Assembly: GCF_028435365.1 (NCBI RefSeq)
Contig: NZ_JAGTJJ010000004.1
Span: forward strand, 372,001-436,000
Reading direction: 5' to 3'
Length of the DNA: 64,000 bases
DNA from: Polyangium jinanense
Lineage (GTDB): Bacteria; Myxococcota; Polyangia; Polyangiales; Polyangiaceae
Shown here one piece after another: positions 17,830 to 26,106 of the stretch (its first letter is position 1; every line of letters starts with the position of its first letter). The notes below the pieces were generated by a model. The model was not told where the DNA came from and searched no databases. It saw only the letters and a list, made by a program, of their open reading frames with translations. Position numbers and translations under genes: made by a program.

Positions 17830-19056
17830 TTACGGATCCGGCCACAACTTCAACTGCGGATCCGGCCAGCGGAAGGGGTTCTGCTCCGCGTTCGCGTTCG
17901 CGAAATCCGCCTGGCAGGGGGCGACCTGGCCGGGCTCGTTGAGCAAGGTCCAGAACGTGGCGCAGACGTTCTGCGAGATGAACGTCCTGCATTCCTCCAT
18001 CGTATGTTCGCCCGGCGTCGGCTGGCTGTAATAGGCGCGCACGAAGTCCCAGGCGATCTTCTGCATGTCGGCCGCCGGCTCGGCATTGATCTCCGCGGGG
18101 ACGGCCGCGCCGACCGGCGAGGCGCGGAAGATCGATGCGTACGTGACCAGTGCCAGGTAATACGCGCCGAGCGGCGTCATGTGGACGTTGTCGCTGAAGA
18201 TCATGTCGAGCTTCTGCGACGTCGTGCCCGTGATGCCTTGTACCTCGTCGTTCAAGATGTGCTCCACGAGATCGACGAGCGCCGCGCCCGCGGGGAGCGC
18301 CTCCACCCGGTCGGTCCGCCCCTCGGCCGCGAGCGAAAGGTTCACCTTGCTCGCCACGCATTCCCACGCGTAAAGCGCGTTCTTCTCGTGGTCGATCCAC
18401 GTCTTCGGGGCATTCTTGTCGACGTCGAGCCAGCTATGGTAAAATAGCGTATGCCCGGCCGGGTTTCCGTCGATCAATCGGTCGTGGTAATGGCGCAGGA
18501 AGCCGAACGTATCCTCCCACCAGATCGTGCCCAGGATGTCGTGCCGCTCCGTAATCACGAGCGTATCGTAGAGCTCGCCGGGCCCGAGCGTCTTCGGGGA
18601 GAGCAGCTCTTCGATCACGTTCATGTCGCTGCCTTCGCGGTTCTTCCCGGTGCTGTATCCAGGCCAGTCCGGCGCGTCGAAGCTCCCGCCTTTGGTCCTC
18701 ACCCGGATCGGCGAGCCGATGCCGATCTGCTCGTTGAAATTGAAATCCTTCCCGAGGCTCTGCGCGATGGTCAGGACGTGGTCCGGCAATGGATTGTCGG
18801 TGAGGCTGTGCCCGGACAGGAACATACGCGCCGACGCGCGCTCCGCGAGCCCACCACCCGCGCCGCCGGTGCCGCCCGCGCCGCCCGCGCCGCCCGTGCC
18901 GCCGCCAGCGCCGCCATTCCCTCCCGCGCCGGTCCCGCCAGCGCCGCCCGTATTCGACGACGACGGGTCATCCGAGCATCCGGACGCCGCGACCACGGCA
19001 GCCACGCCTGCCAGAACGAGCGGAATCCACCGGCCCCGAAAACCACGATGATTCAT
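17830..19056 (-). CDS. SGNH/GDSL-like hydrolase lipoprotein
   Basis: This 408-residue protein has a lipoprotein signal (AAVVAASGC), then a flexible GGAGGTG-type linker of about 40 residues that would hold the domain off the membrane. The catalytic domain opens with MFLSGHSLTDNPLP, where the block I Ser follows FLSGH. VITERHD supplies a middle block and DNVHMTPLGAYY the Asp/His block near residue 300, as in SGNH hydrolases. Several Cys near the C-terminus may form disulfides. Substrate is unknown (ester or acyl group). GGAGGAAGTC directly before ATG 19056 fixes the start. Confidence 0.75.
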   Translation of the reverse strand: MNHRGFRGRWIPLVLAGVAAVVAASGCSDDPSSSNTGGAGGTGAGGNGGAGGGTGGAGGAGGTGGAGGGLAERASARMFLSGHSLTDNPLPDHVLTIAQSLGKDFNFNEQIGIGSPIRVRTKGGSFDAPDWPGYSTGKNREGSDMNVIEELLSPKTLGPGELYDTLVITERHDILGTIWWEDTFGFLRHYHDRLIDGNPAGHTLFYHSWLDVDKNAPKTWIDHEKNALYAWECVASKVNLSLAAEGRTDRVEALPAGAALVDLVEHILNDEVQGITGTTSQKLDMIFSDNVHMTPLGAYYLALVTYASIFRASPVGAAVPAEINAEPAADMQKIAWDFVRAYYSQPTPGEHTMEECRTFISQNVCATFWTLLNEPGQVAPCQADFANANAEQNPFRWPDPQLKLWPDP

Positions 19057-19149
19057 GACTTCCTCCAGGAAAAGCAAGCGCCGTAGCGACCCATACGAGT
19101 CCTATCGCCCAATGCCATTCCCTGTCAAGGAGCGCCGGTGGTTCCGCGG

Positions 19150-19728
19150 CTACCGCTTCTTTTTCCGCTTCTCGCCGAGCACCGCGCGTTTCGTGGCGAG
19201 GTACGCCCCCGCATCCGGCTTCTCGCCGTGCGCCCAGTTCTTCATGAGCGGCACGACCTCGTCGTCCCAGGGATCCGCGAGGCGCATGCGCACGAAGTCC
19301 GCATAGAGCGCCGAGAGCGAGGTTTCGAGTTCCTCGAGCAGCATCATGCGCTCGTAAAACACCTCGTGTTTCTCGTCGTTCTTCTTGAGCTGCGTGGGCA
19401 ATTTGAGGCCCGAGAGCCCCAGCGAATCGGCCTTGAGCGTCCAGGCATACTCGCGCTCCCCGCGCACGAGGCGCATCTTCGCCTCTTTCGGGAGCTTGCC
19501 CTGCCGGAGCGCCTCCTTCGCCTCCGGCGACGAGGCCGGAATCGCGCCCTTGAGCCGGCTCTCCTCTTTCTCCAGCACCAGCGTGATCTGCGCCTCCAGC
19601 CACATCGAGACCGGATCGCCGCCCGTCGGGTGCAGGTTCGTCTCCTGCATCTCGCTCTCGAACCAGAGCCAAACCACGAATTCGCGCCCCATGAAGCGAC
19701 GCCCCTCGATGAGATCCAAGAGCTCCAT
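19150..19728 (-). CDS. RdgC-like partner, C-terminal half
   Basis: This 192-residue protein contains FMGREFVVWLWFESE, a pattern I associate with the C-terminal part of RdgC-like proteins in some Deltaproteobacteria. It also has charged helical segments and a Lys-rich tail (GEKRKKKR). Its ATG overlaps the stop of the upstream gene as ATGA, so the two are translated together and probably form one complex. RdgC proteins are ring-shaped DNA binders affecting RecA-dependent recombination. The assignment rests on pattern memory. Confidence 0.5.
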   Translation of the reverse strand: MELLDLIEGRRFMGREFVVWLWFESEMQETNLHPTGGDPVSMWLEAQITLVLEKEESRLKGAIPASSPEAKEALRQGKLPKEAKMRLVRGEREYAWTLKADSLGLSGLKLPTQLKKNDEKHEVFYERMMLLEELETSLSALYADFVRMRLADPWDDEVVPLMKNWAHGEKPDAGAYLATKRAVLGEKRKKKR

Positions 19729-20372
19729 CAGCGCGCCTCCTCTTCCAATCGGGCAAGCGTCATCGGCTCGAGCCCAGCGAAGGACCGCACTTCCGTGGCG
19801 TCGAGACCCAGGCGATCGGCGGCCGTGCCCGGGCTCTCAGGCACGAGGTCGACCTTGAACGTGCGCTTGAAGAGGTCATCGAGCAGGGCCGCGATGCGCT
19901 CGGATTGGCTGTACAGATGGAGCACGTTCGTTCGCAAATTCCACACCATGTCGTAACTCTTCATCGAAGGCACGAGCTGGCGCCGGAGCTTGCGTACGAC
20001 CATCGTCTTCAAATCGGCCTTCGCCTGTCGGCCGAGGCGCTCGAGCCCCCTCTTGGCCAGGAGCGCCTGCTCGGCCTCGCGCAGATGGGCCTTGAGCAGC
20101 GGCCCGGGGATAACCCAGCGATCGAGGCGCAGGCCCAGACAAACGTACTCGTTGTAAAAGACTTTCTCGTGATCGAGGTCCGTGTCGAAGGGCTCCTCGA
20201 TGTTGGCCCAGCCCGCGCCCTCGTTCTTCTCGTCGTCGGGCGAGAGAGGCTGGAAAGCGTTGGCACGGATGCGCTTCAGCGTCGTTCCGGGAACATCGTC
20301 GGGGATATCACCGGTAACGTAGAAGCGCGAGAACGTGAGGCTACCGCGGAGTGCACCCAAGGTCGCGCCCAT
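19728..20372 (-). CDS. RdgC-like recombination-associated protein, N-terminal half
   Basis: This 214-residue protein starts GSLTFSRFYVTGDIPDD and continues with a RdgC-like core: LKRIRANAFQPL, VCLGLRLDRWVIPGPLLKAHL, a Lys/Arg-rich helix (GRQAKADLKTMVVRKL), then LVPSMKSYDMVWNLRTNVLHLYSQSE near residue 150. In Escherichia coli RdgC is a single chain of about 300 residues; here the function seems divided between this gene and the next, which overlaps it by 4 bases. It is probably a nucleoid-associated DNA-binding protein. A divergent function is possible. Confidence 0.55.
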   Translation of the reverse strand: MGATLGALRGSLTFSRFYVTGDIPDDVPGTTLKRIRANAFQPLSPDDEKNEGAGWANIEEPFDTDLDHEKVFYNEYVCLGLRLDRWVIPGPLLKAHLREAEQALLAKRGLERLGRQAKADLKTMVVRKLRRQLVPSMKSYDMVWNLRTNVLHLYSQSERIAALLDDLFKRTFKVDLVPESPGTAADRLGLDATEVRSFAGLEPMTLARLEEEAR

Positions 20373-20404
20373 CTACGAGCTTCGCGGCGCGGAGGCAAGA
20401 AAGT

Positions 20405-21238
20405 TCAGGCCCACCCCGCCGCATCGGCCACGCCGAGCCGCTTGCAAACCTCGACGAGCGCCACCTCCGCGCCGGCGGCGATGGACATGATGCCCCGCTC
20501 GTGGACGCGGGGCGTGGGGTCGATGTTGAAGACGGGCACGCGCCGCCGGAGCGCGAGTTTCGTCACGAGATCGGTCACGCCAACCGAAAAGGACGTGCCC
20601 GCGAAGATCACGAGCTGCGCCTGCACCTGCGCGGCGAAGCCCACCCGCCTCCAGTGGTAATCGTGGTGGCCGGCATACGTCTCGTCGAACCAGAGGACGT
20701 GCATCCGCAGAAAGGAGCCGCACGAAGGGCAACGAGGCACGTTCGCCTCCACAGGGTTTGCCCGGAACGCCGCGAGATCGACCTCACTCGCCGCGATCGA
20801 TCCCGCCGGGGCGCCGAGCTCGCAGTCGACCCGCGAACACCGATACCGATCACTCGTCCCGTGGACCTTGATCATGCGCTGCGACCCGGCCTGCTCGTGC
20901 AGCGTGTCGATGTTCTGCGTGATGAGGAGGAACTCGCCGCCCCTTTCGATCTGGAATCGCTCGAGCGCCGCGATGGCGTGATGCCCCGGGTTCGGCTTTT
21001 TGCCTTCGAGGTTCTCGAATCGCGAAAGATACCATTGCCACGAGCCCGCCGGGTCCTCGCAGAAAAACGCGTGGGTGCCGAGCTCGGTGACGTCGCGCTT
21101 CCAGATGGCGTCGGGATCGCTGCCGCGGAACGTGGGGATCCCGCTGGCGTGGCTGACGCCAGCGCCCGTGACGATCAAGATCTGGTCGGCTTGCGTGGAC
21201 CGCACGGCGTCCGTGAGCGCAGCGAGAGCGTCCTGCAT
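20405..21238 (-). CDS. Sir2-family NAD-dependent deacylase
   Basis: This 277-residue sirtuin has GAGVSHASGIPTFRG (residues 25-39) for NAD binding, TQNIDTLHEQAG, the catalytic His126 in VHGTSD, a zinc site with Cys134, Cys139, Cys170 and Cys173, and a C-terminal FAGTSFSVGV and VFNIDPTP. It is a soluble enzyme expected to remove acetyl or other acyl groups from lysines. The zinc ribbon has a longer second spacing than usual. It stands between the RdgC-like pair and an XRE regulator on the same strand with short gaps. Confidence 0.93.
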   Translation of the reverse strand: MQDALAALTDAVRSTQADQILIVTGAGVSHASGIPTFRGSDPDAIWKRDVTELGTHAFFCEDPAGSWQWYLSRFENLEGKKPNPGHHAIAALERFQIERGGEFLLITQNIDTLHEQAGSQRMIKVHGTSDRYRCSRVDCELGAPAGSIAASEVDLAAFRANPVEANVPRCPSCGSFLRMHVLWFDETYAGHHDYHWRRVGFAAQVQAQLVIFAGTSFSVGVTDLVTKLALRRRVPVFNIDPTPRVHERGIMSIAAGAEVALVEVCKRLGVADAAGWA

Positions 21239-21301
21239 GGACAGGATGGTAGCACGGAAGGCGTGGCGTGGAGAACGGAGCGACCCCCCCCCGGGGCGAT
21301 C

Positions 21302-21640
21302 TCAGGCCTTGCCCGCGCCGCGCGCCGAGAGCTCACGCCGGAGCTTCGGCAGCTCTTTTTTTCCGATCTTGGTGCGGATGATGTCGGCGATGCGACCGCG
21401 CTCGTCGTCCTCCGGGAACGTGAGCAGATCCATCGGCAATAGGTCGAGCCCTTGCGCGATGCGCACGAGCGTCTCGATGGTGATCGCCGCGAGGCCGTGC
21501 TCGATGCTGGAGAGATGCCCCTTCGACAGTTGTCCGACATCGGCAACGTGCTGGAGGGACAGACCTCGCTCGAGGCGAAGCGCGCGGATGCGCGCGCCGA
21601 CCTTGGCGGCTGCGGGAGAAGGTATGGTTCGTCTGGGCAT
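21302..21640 (-). CDS. XRE-family transcriptional regulator
   Basis: This 112-residue protein has an N-terminal HTH of the Cro/XRE type. VGARIRALRLERGLSLQHVA is the first part, and LSKGHLSSIEHG the recognition helix, followed by TIETLVRIAQGL. The C-terminal 45 residues are charged and probably mediate dimerisation. ATG 21640 gives the shortest N-terminal extension before the HTH. The target is unknown; it lies between a sirtuin gene and the FGE-like gene, 109 bases downstream of the latter. Confidence 0.88.
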   Translation of the reverse strand: MPRRTIPSPAAAKVGARIRALRLERGLSLQHVADVGQLSKGHLSSIEHGLAAITIETLVRIAQGLDLLPMDLLTFPEDDERGRIADIIRTKIGKKELPKLRRELSARGAGKA

Positions 21641-21749
21641 GATGTTACGATGCCACAACCTTGCTCCGGCGACAAACGAAAGTTTGGCGGCGGGTAGCGC
21701 GGACCACGCGCGGGGCAGGCCCGCACCGCCCGGTCCGCGCGTGCAGAGG

Positions 21750-22889
21750 TCAGCGCCGCGTCGTCCCTCGGACCGTCCGGCACAGGCGAAATCCAATCGT
21801 CGGATCACTCGCCTTGTTGGGGTCGAGGCCCATGCGGAAGGAGACACGCACCGCCCACGCGCAATCGGCCCACGAGCCTCCGCGGAGCACGCGCTGCTTC
21901 CGCCTCGCCGTCGCGGGTCCCGTGGGGCGCGCGCGCGGGCTCTCGGCGTAGTACGCGGCGTCGTATCCGTCGGCCGTCCATTCCCGCACGCCGCCGCTCA
22001 TCCCGCGAAGGCCGTACCCGTTCGGCGGGAGGGCCTGGGGCGGACGGATCGAGAACGCGTCGAATCGACCGAAGTCGCAAAGCTCGGGCGTGGGCGGATC
22101 GTTGCCCCACGGATAACGACGGCCGACAAACCCGCCACGGGCGGCCTTCTCCCACTCGGCCTCGGTGGGCAAACGGTAGATCACGCGCTCGTTCGACAGG
22201 GCCGTTCCGAGCGCGTTCGCCTGCGCCCACGAGACCGCGACCATCGGCTTCTGGTCGTACGTCCAGGGGCGTGTCGCGTCGTTCCGCGGGACGTCGCCGA
22301 ACAACTCTTTGGAGGTCGTCACGTGCTCGCCGTCGCGGCCGCTTCGCCACGCTTGCTCGGGGGCGTGTGCGTGCCAGTCGCGGGCCTGGATCGTCTCGCT
22401 CTCGCAATACTGGCGGCGAATCTTGTGGTCGTTGTGAAGGGAAAACAGCTCGTTGTCGTACTTCCCCGTCTTCGGGTCCCGCATCGGTTTGTGCTGGGGC
22501 AAGCCGGAAGGCGGCGGCGGCCAGCCGAGGAGGGCGTGATACGCGGACCACGTGATGGGGACTTCGGTGATCCAGAATGGGTCGAGCTCGACCGCGTGCA
22601 CGGGCCGCTCGTCGGGGTCGCCGTCCTCCGCGCCCATGAGAAAGGGCCCCGCGGGCACGTATCGAAAGACGAGGCCGTGCTCCTCGAGGCGCAGCCGATC
22701 GAGCAGGAGCGCACGCGCGGAGGTGACGTCGGGATCGTCCGGGGCGACGTTGAATGCGGCGTCGCAGGCGGTCGCGGCCTTTTCGAGCTCTCCTTGCGCG
22801 GCGAGGTTCGCGGCGAGGTTCAAGAGCTCCGCGGCCGAGGGCAAAACGCGCTCGGCCGAGAGGAGCCATTCCGTGTCGAAAGGTTTCAT
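21750..22889 (-). CDS. FGE-sulfatase-fold (SUMF1/EgtB/PvdO) protein lacking the catalytic Cys pair
   Basis: This 379-residue protein has a helical N-terminus (about 70 residues, TPR-like) followed by the formylglycine-generating-enzyme fold: FRYVPAGPFLMGAEDGDPDERP, FWITEVPITWSAY, VSWAQANAL, YRLPTEAEWEKAAR, GLRGMSGGVREW and a final IGFRLCR. In genuine FGE two Cys follow RGGS within 10 residues. Here the segment is RGGSWADCAWAVR, with one displaced Cys and none at the second site. It is therefore probably another member of the fold. Its start overlaps the radical SAM stop by 4 bases. Confidence 0.85.
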   Translation of the reverse strand: MKPFDTEWLLSAERVLPSAAELLNLAANLAAQGELEKAATACDAAFNVAPDDPDVTSARALLLDRLRLEEHGLVFRYVPAGPFLMGAEDGDPDERPVHAVELDPFWITEVPITWSAYHALLGWPPPPSGLPQHKPMRDPKTGKYDNELFSLHNDHKIRRQYCESETIQARDWHAHAPEQAWRSGRDGEHVTTSKELFGDVPRNDATRPWTYDQKPMVAVSWAQANALGTALSNERVIYRLPTEAEWEKAARGGFVGRRYPWGNDPPTPELCDFGRFDAFSIRPPQALPPNGYGLRGMSGGVREWTADGYDAAYYAESPRARPTGPATARRKQRVLRGGSWADCAWAVRVSFRMGLDPNKASDPTIGFRLCRTVRGTTRR

Positions 22890-24205
22890 GCGAGCCTCCG
22901 CTGCGCCCGAAGCACAGTGAGCGGATTGCGGCGGGCCGGTACGCGCTCATGCTCGGCGAGCCAGGGATCAGGGGCATTGACGTCTCCGGCAATGACGAGC
23001 GAGCGCGCGCGGCAACCGCCGCCGAACGTCGCTGTGCCCGTGCCGTCGCCGGGCAGCCCGCGGATTCTGCGAAATCGTTCGCCCTCGCTCCAGATGCGAT
23101 CGAACGGGGTGCGACGGATGTTGCCTTCGACGAACGTGGGCCCGAGGAAGCTGCAGGGGTTCACGTCGCCGCCGACGGAGATGGAGCAGACCGTATTGCC
23201 CGCGCCGCACCCCCAGTTGTCGTGGACGACGGCCTGCGAATCGTGGCGGCTCTTCGGGGAGAACGGATCGATCGCGCGCACCGCGGCGGAGCGGCCCGCC
23301 TCGTCTCCGCCGAGGGTCCAGATCGAATCGAGCGCGCGCTCGTAGTCGGCGAACGACGGCCAGAGCTCCTCCCGCGCCTCGGCCGAACCCACGGGATAAA
23401 GCGGCCGGAACACGGCCGTGAATGCGCCCGTCTTCGCGGCGAGCTCGGCGAACGCGCGCGCCTCGTCGGCATTGTGCCGCATCACCGTGAACGCGAGCGA
23501 GAATCGCGCGTGCGCACGGAGCATCGCGAGCTTCTCGAGCACCCGATCGAACGTCCCCGCGCCGCGGACCGCGTCGTTCGTCGCGGCCGTCGCCCCATCG
23601 AGGCTGACGTTGAGCCAGACGAGCGACCGTTCGCCGAGCTTCTTCGCGGTCTCCTCGGTCAGCATGAGCGCGTTCGTCGTGAGGCACGGGTGCAGGCCGT
23701 GGCTCGTCGCGAGATCGAGGATGTCGAAGAGATCCTTGCGGAGCAGCGGTTCGCCGCCCGTGAGACCGAGGCGGAACGATCCCATTCGGGCCAGCGTGGC
23801 GAACAACGTATCGAGCTCGGCGAGCGTGAGCGGCGGCTCGCGGCGCGGCAGCTCACCGGCGAAGCAATGCGAGCAGGTGAGGTTGCACGCGGCAACGACC
23901 TCGAGGTGCACGGCGAGTGGCCCCGTGAGATGATCGGCCGGCGGCACGAGGTCGAGGGCCTCCCCGTCGAACCGCAAATCGTGGGTGAAAAAGTCCTTGC
24001 GATAGAACGCCTCGGCGAACGCGCCGAGCGCATCCTTTCGCTCGGGCGGGGCGGCGTCGATCATATCGCCGAGCGAGACCGAGCGAGCGCGGAGCAGGAC
24101 GTCGGTCGCTTCGTGATCGAAGGGAAAATACCGCGAAGTTCGTCGATCGAAGACGGTCGATCCGAAGAACTGCGGCACGAGCACGAGGGGCGGGCGCGGG
24201 CTCAC
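22886..24205 (-). CDS. Radical SAM/SPASM-type protein
   Basis: This 439-residue protein has the radical SAM cluster motif CNLTCSHC (Cys107, 111, 114) and GGEPLLR for SAM binding. A C-terminal group of cysteines (GCGAGNTVC, DVNPCSFLG, GGGCRA) resembles SPASM or twitch auxiliary iron-sulfur sites of peptide-modifying enzymes. About 100 N-terminal residues precede the barrel and include VLVPQFFGSTVFDRRT, which could bind a partner. GTG 24205 is the start: GGGAGGT lies just upstream and GTGA overlaps the stop of the preceding gene. The substrate is unknown; the coupled genes are the prime candidates. Confidence 0.88.
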   Translation of the reverse strand: MSPRPPLVLVPQFFGSTVFDRRTSRYFPFDHEATDVLLRARSVSLGDMIDAAPPERKDALGAFAEAFYRKDFFTHDLRFDGEALDLVPPADHLTGPLAVHLEVVAACNLTCSHCFAGELPRREPPLTLAELDTLFATLARMGSFRLGLTGGEPLLRKDLFDILDLATSHGLHPCLTTNALMLTEETAKKLGERSLVWLNVSLDGATAATNDAVRGAGTFDRVLEKLAMLRAHARFSLAFTVMRHNADEARAFAELAAKTGAFTAVFRPLYPVGSAEAREELWPSFADYERALDSIWTLGGDEAGRSAAVRAIDPFSPKSRHDSQAVVHDNWGCGAGNTVCSISVGGDVNPCSFLGPTFVEGNIRRTPFDRIWSEGERFRRIRGLPGDGTGTATFGGGCRARSLVIAGDVNAPDPWLAEHERVPARRNPLTVLRAQRRLA

Positions 24206-24837
24206 GGGGCACCTCCCAGGGCGATGTCGAAGGTGCAGCGCACCCAGAGCGGACCTGTCTGTCCTGGCAAACCGATGACACGCGCGCCCGTCTTCAGCAC
24301 TTGCTCGAGGTGCCAGTTTTTCTCGGGATCCTTCGTCGCGGCCTTCATGCGGACGAGGGGCTGCCAACCGCTGTCGTCGAAACCAGGCTCGCGCCATCCC
24401 TCCCCTTTCGGCGGCGTCGTCGATCCGAGCATCACGGCACCCGCGCCCGAGAGGACCTCGACCTTGCGCCCGATCGACCGCGAACGATCGGGCTCGACGG
24501 TCCCCTCGGGGCCGTCGTCCGAGTACCTGAGCGCGAGCGCGAGCTGCGGCGGCAGGCCGTCCTTCGGGCGCACCGAGAGCGCGAGCACGTGGCGCCCCGC
24601 GCGCGCATCGACGCGGCTCGACGTGAAGGGCGCGCCGTCGAAGAAGAAGTCGGCCCCGCCCGTCGTCCAGCCCCACAGGTGCAGCGGCAGCGCTTCTTGC
24701 GGGTCGATCCATCGGAGGATCGCCCCGCCACACCCCGCCGGCACCTCGCAGCTCGAATATTCTTCGAGCACGAGGCGGCCCGACGACTTCTCGTAACGAG
24801 ATACCGCGTTGACCTGAACCTCCCGCTTCTTCGCCAT
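24202..24837 (-). CDS. Unknown protein with possible galactose-binding-like sandwich
   Basis: This 211-residue soluble protein leads a three-gene overlapping unit. It contains GWREPGFDDSGWQPL near residue 145, a pattern typical of the jelly-roll accessory domains of glycosidases, and a closing LWVRCTFDI strand. Cys appear early (SSCEVPAGCGG) and near the end. No catalytic motif is seen. It could be the substrate or carrier modified by the following radical SAM enzyme, but this is inference from the overlap. Confidence 0.6.
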   Translation of the reverse strand: MAKKREVQVNAVSRYEKSSGRLVLEEYSSCEVPAGCGGAILRWIDPQEALPLHLWGWTTGGADFFFDGAPFTSSRVDARAGRHVLALSVRPKDGLPPQLALALRYSDDGPEGTVEPDRSRSIGRKVEVLSGAGAVMLGSTTPPKGEGWREPGFDDSGWQPLVRMKAATKDPEKNWHLEQVLKTGARVIGLPGQTGPLWVRCTFDIALGGAP

Positions 24838-24939
24838 TCGCGGACGGTATCATGCGCCCGTTCGAGGAACGACACGGATTTGCAGGGCCCCCCTTCCGTC
24901 TGGGCCGGCGCATGCACCACCTCCCTCGGGGAGATCACC

Positions 24940-25638
24940 ATGCGCGCTGCACGAAAGCTCGATCCGCGTGACCTCGGTCGATTGCACGCCCGCCCCACGC
25001 CCGGCCCCCGCGACGACGCCCAGCGCGGCGACAGGCCGCTCGGCCTCGGCGACAAACGCGACGGGATCCTCTTCATCCCCTCGAGCTACGATCCCGCCCG
25101 CCCGACCCCGCTGATGCTCTGCCTGCACGGCGCCGGCGGCGAGGCCCGCCATCGCATCGACGCCATTCGCCCGGAAGCCGAGCGCGACGGCGTCATCCTC
25201 GTCGCGCCCGATTCGTTTGGCTCGACGTGGGACCTGCTCCGCGGCGGATACGGCTCGGACGTCGCCCGCATCGATCGCGCGCTCACCGCCGCCTTTGATT
25301 GCCTCGCCGTGGACCCCACGCGGATAGCGATCGAGGGGTTTTCCGATGGGGCCTCGTATGCCCTCTCCCTCGGCCTCACGAATGGCGACCTCTTCCGATT
25401 CGTCTTCGCGTTTTCCCCCGGATTCATGCGGCCGCTCACGCAGGTGGGGGCGCCCGAGGTCTTCATCAGCCACGGCGTGAACGACCCCGTCCTCCCCGTT
25501 CGATGCAGCCGGAACATCGTCCCCTCTCTCGAAGCCGCGGGATATCACGTGACGTACCGCGAATTCGACGGGGACCATTACGTGCCCCAGGGCATGCTCC
25601 GGGAGGCGATGGATATCCTCCAGGGCGCGACGACGTGA
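24940..25638 (+). CDS. Alpha/beta-hydrolase esterase (phospholipase/carboxylesterase type)
   Basis: This 232-residue protein has the alpha/beta-hydrolase pattern. LMLCLHGAGGEA forms the oxyanion loop, IEGFSDGASYAL the nucleophile elbow with Ser, VFISHGVNDPVLP the acidic region with Asp, and EFDGDHYVP the catalytic His near the end. No signal peptide is evident, although the first 45 residues are not part of the fold. ATG 24940 has GGGAG upstream. Activity on small esters or lysophospholipids is typical of the family. Its stop abuts the stop of the convergent next gene. Confidence 0.85.
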   Translation: MRAARKLDPRDLGRLHARPTPGPRDDAQRGDRPLGLGDKRDGILFIPSSYDPARPTPLMLCLHGAGGEARHRIDAIRPEAERDGVILVAPDSFGSTWDLLRGGYGSDVARIDRALTAAFDCLAVDPTRIAIEGFSDGASYALSLGLTNGDLFRFVFAFSPGFMRPLTQVGAPEVFISHGVNDPVLPVRCSRNIVPSLEAAGYHVTYREFDGDHYVPQGMLREAMDILQGATT

Positions 25639-26019
25639 TCAGTGCCGCCTGCGGTTCGTCTCGAACCCGCCGACCATGATGGCGTGGTCGAGCGGCTCGG
25701 GACGGCCGAACGTCTCGTTGCGCGCCTTGTCCGCGCAAGGGCCGCAGAGCAGCACCTTGCCCACGTCGACCGCTTCGTACAGGCGAACCTCCCCGAGCAC
25801 CGCGCAGGCATAACAAGCGCCCACGCCGCGGACCGCTCCGCTCCGCCGGGAGGCGAGCGTGGGGAGAGAATGGCGCTCGGCAGGCGCACGCCGCCTCACC
25901 ATCTCCACGGGCGCACGCTCGGGCATCGGCGCGACGCGAGCTTTCCCGCTCGGACCGATCTTCACGAGTTTCCGCGCCTTGCCTTCTCCGGCGGCGCTCG
26001 TGGGTGCGTGCCGCTTCAT
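25639..26019 (-). CDS. Small zinc-ribbon-like protein
   Basis: This 126-residue protein has a basic, disordered N-terminal half (KRHAPTSAAGEGKARKL) and a C-terminal CYAC...CGPC arrangement separated by 20 residues (ACYACAVLG, then LLCGPCADKARNETFG), consistent with a four-Cys zinc site. It ends directly against the stop of the esterase gene, with no space for a conventional terminator. Function is unknown; nucleic-acid or protein binding is likely for this architecture. Confidence 0.65.
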   Translation of the reverse strand: MKRHAPTSAAGEGKARKLVKIGPSGKARVAPMPERAPVEMVRRRAPAERHSLPTLASRRSGAVRGVGACYACAVLGEVRLYEAVDVGKVLLCGPCADKARNETFGRPEPLDHAIMVGGFETNRRRH

Positions 26020-26106
26020 CCGTTCCTCGAAACGGATATACAGAATCCTCCGGGGCCTGTCCAGACCGGACGCCCCGGAGGCTCCTTCACGCGCGCGGCG
26101 CGTGGG

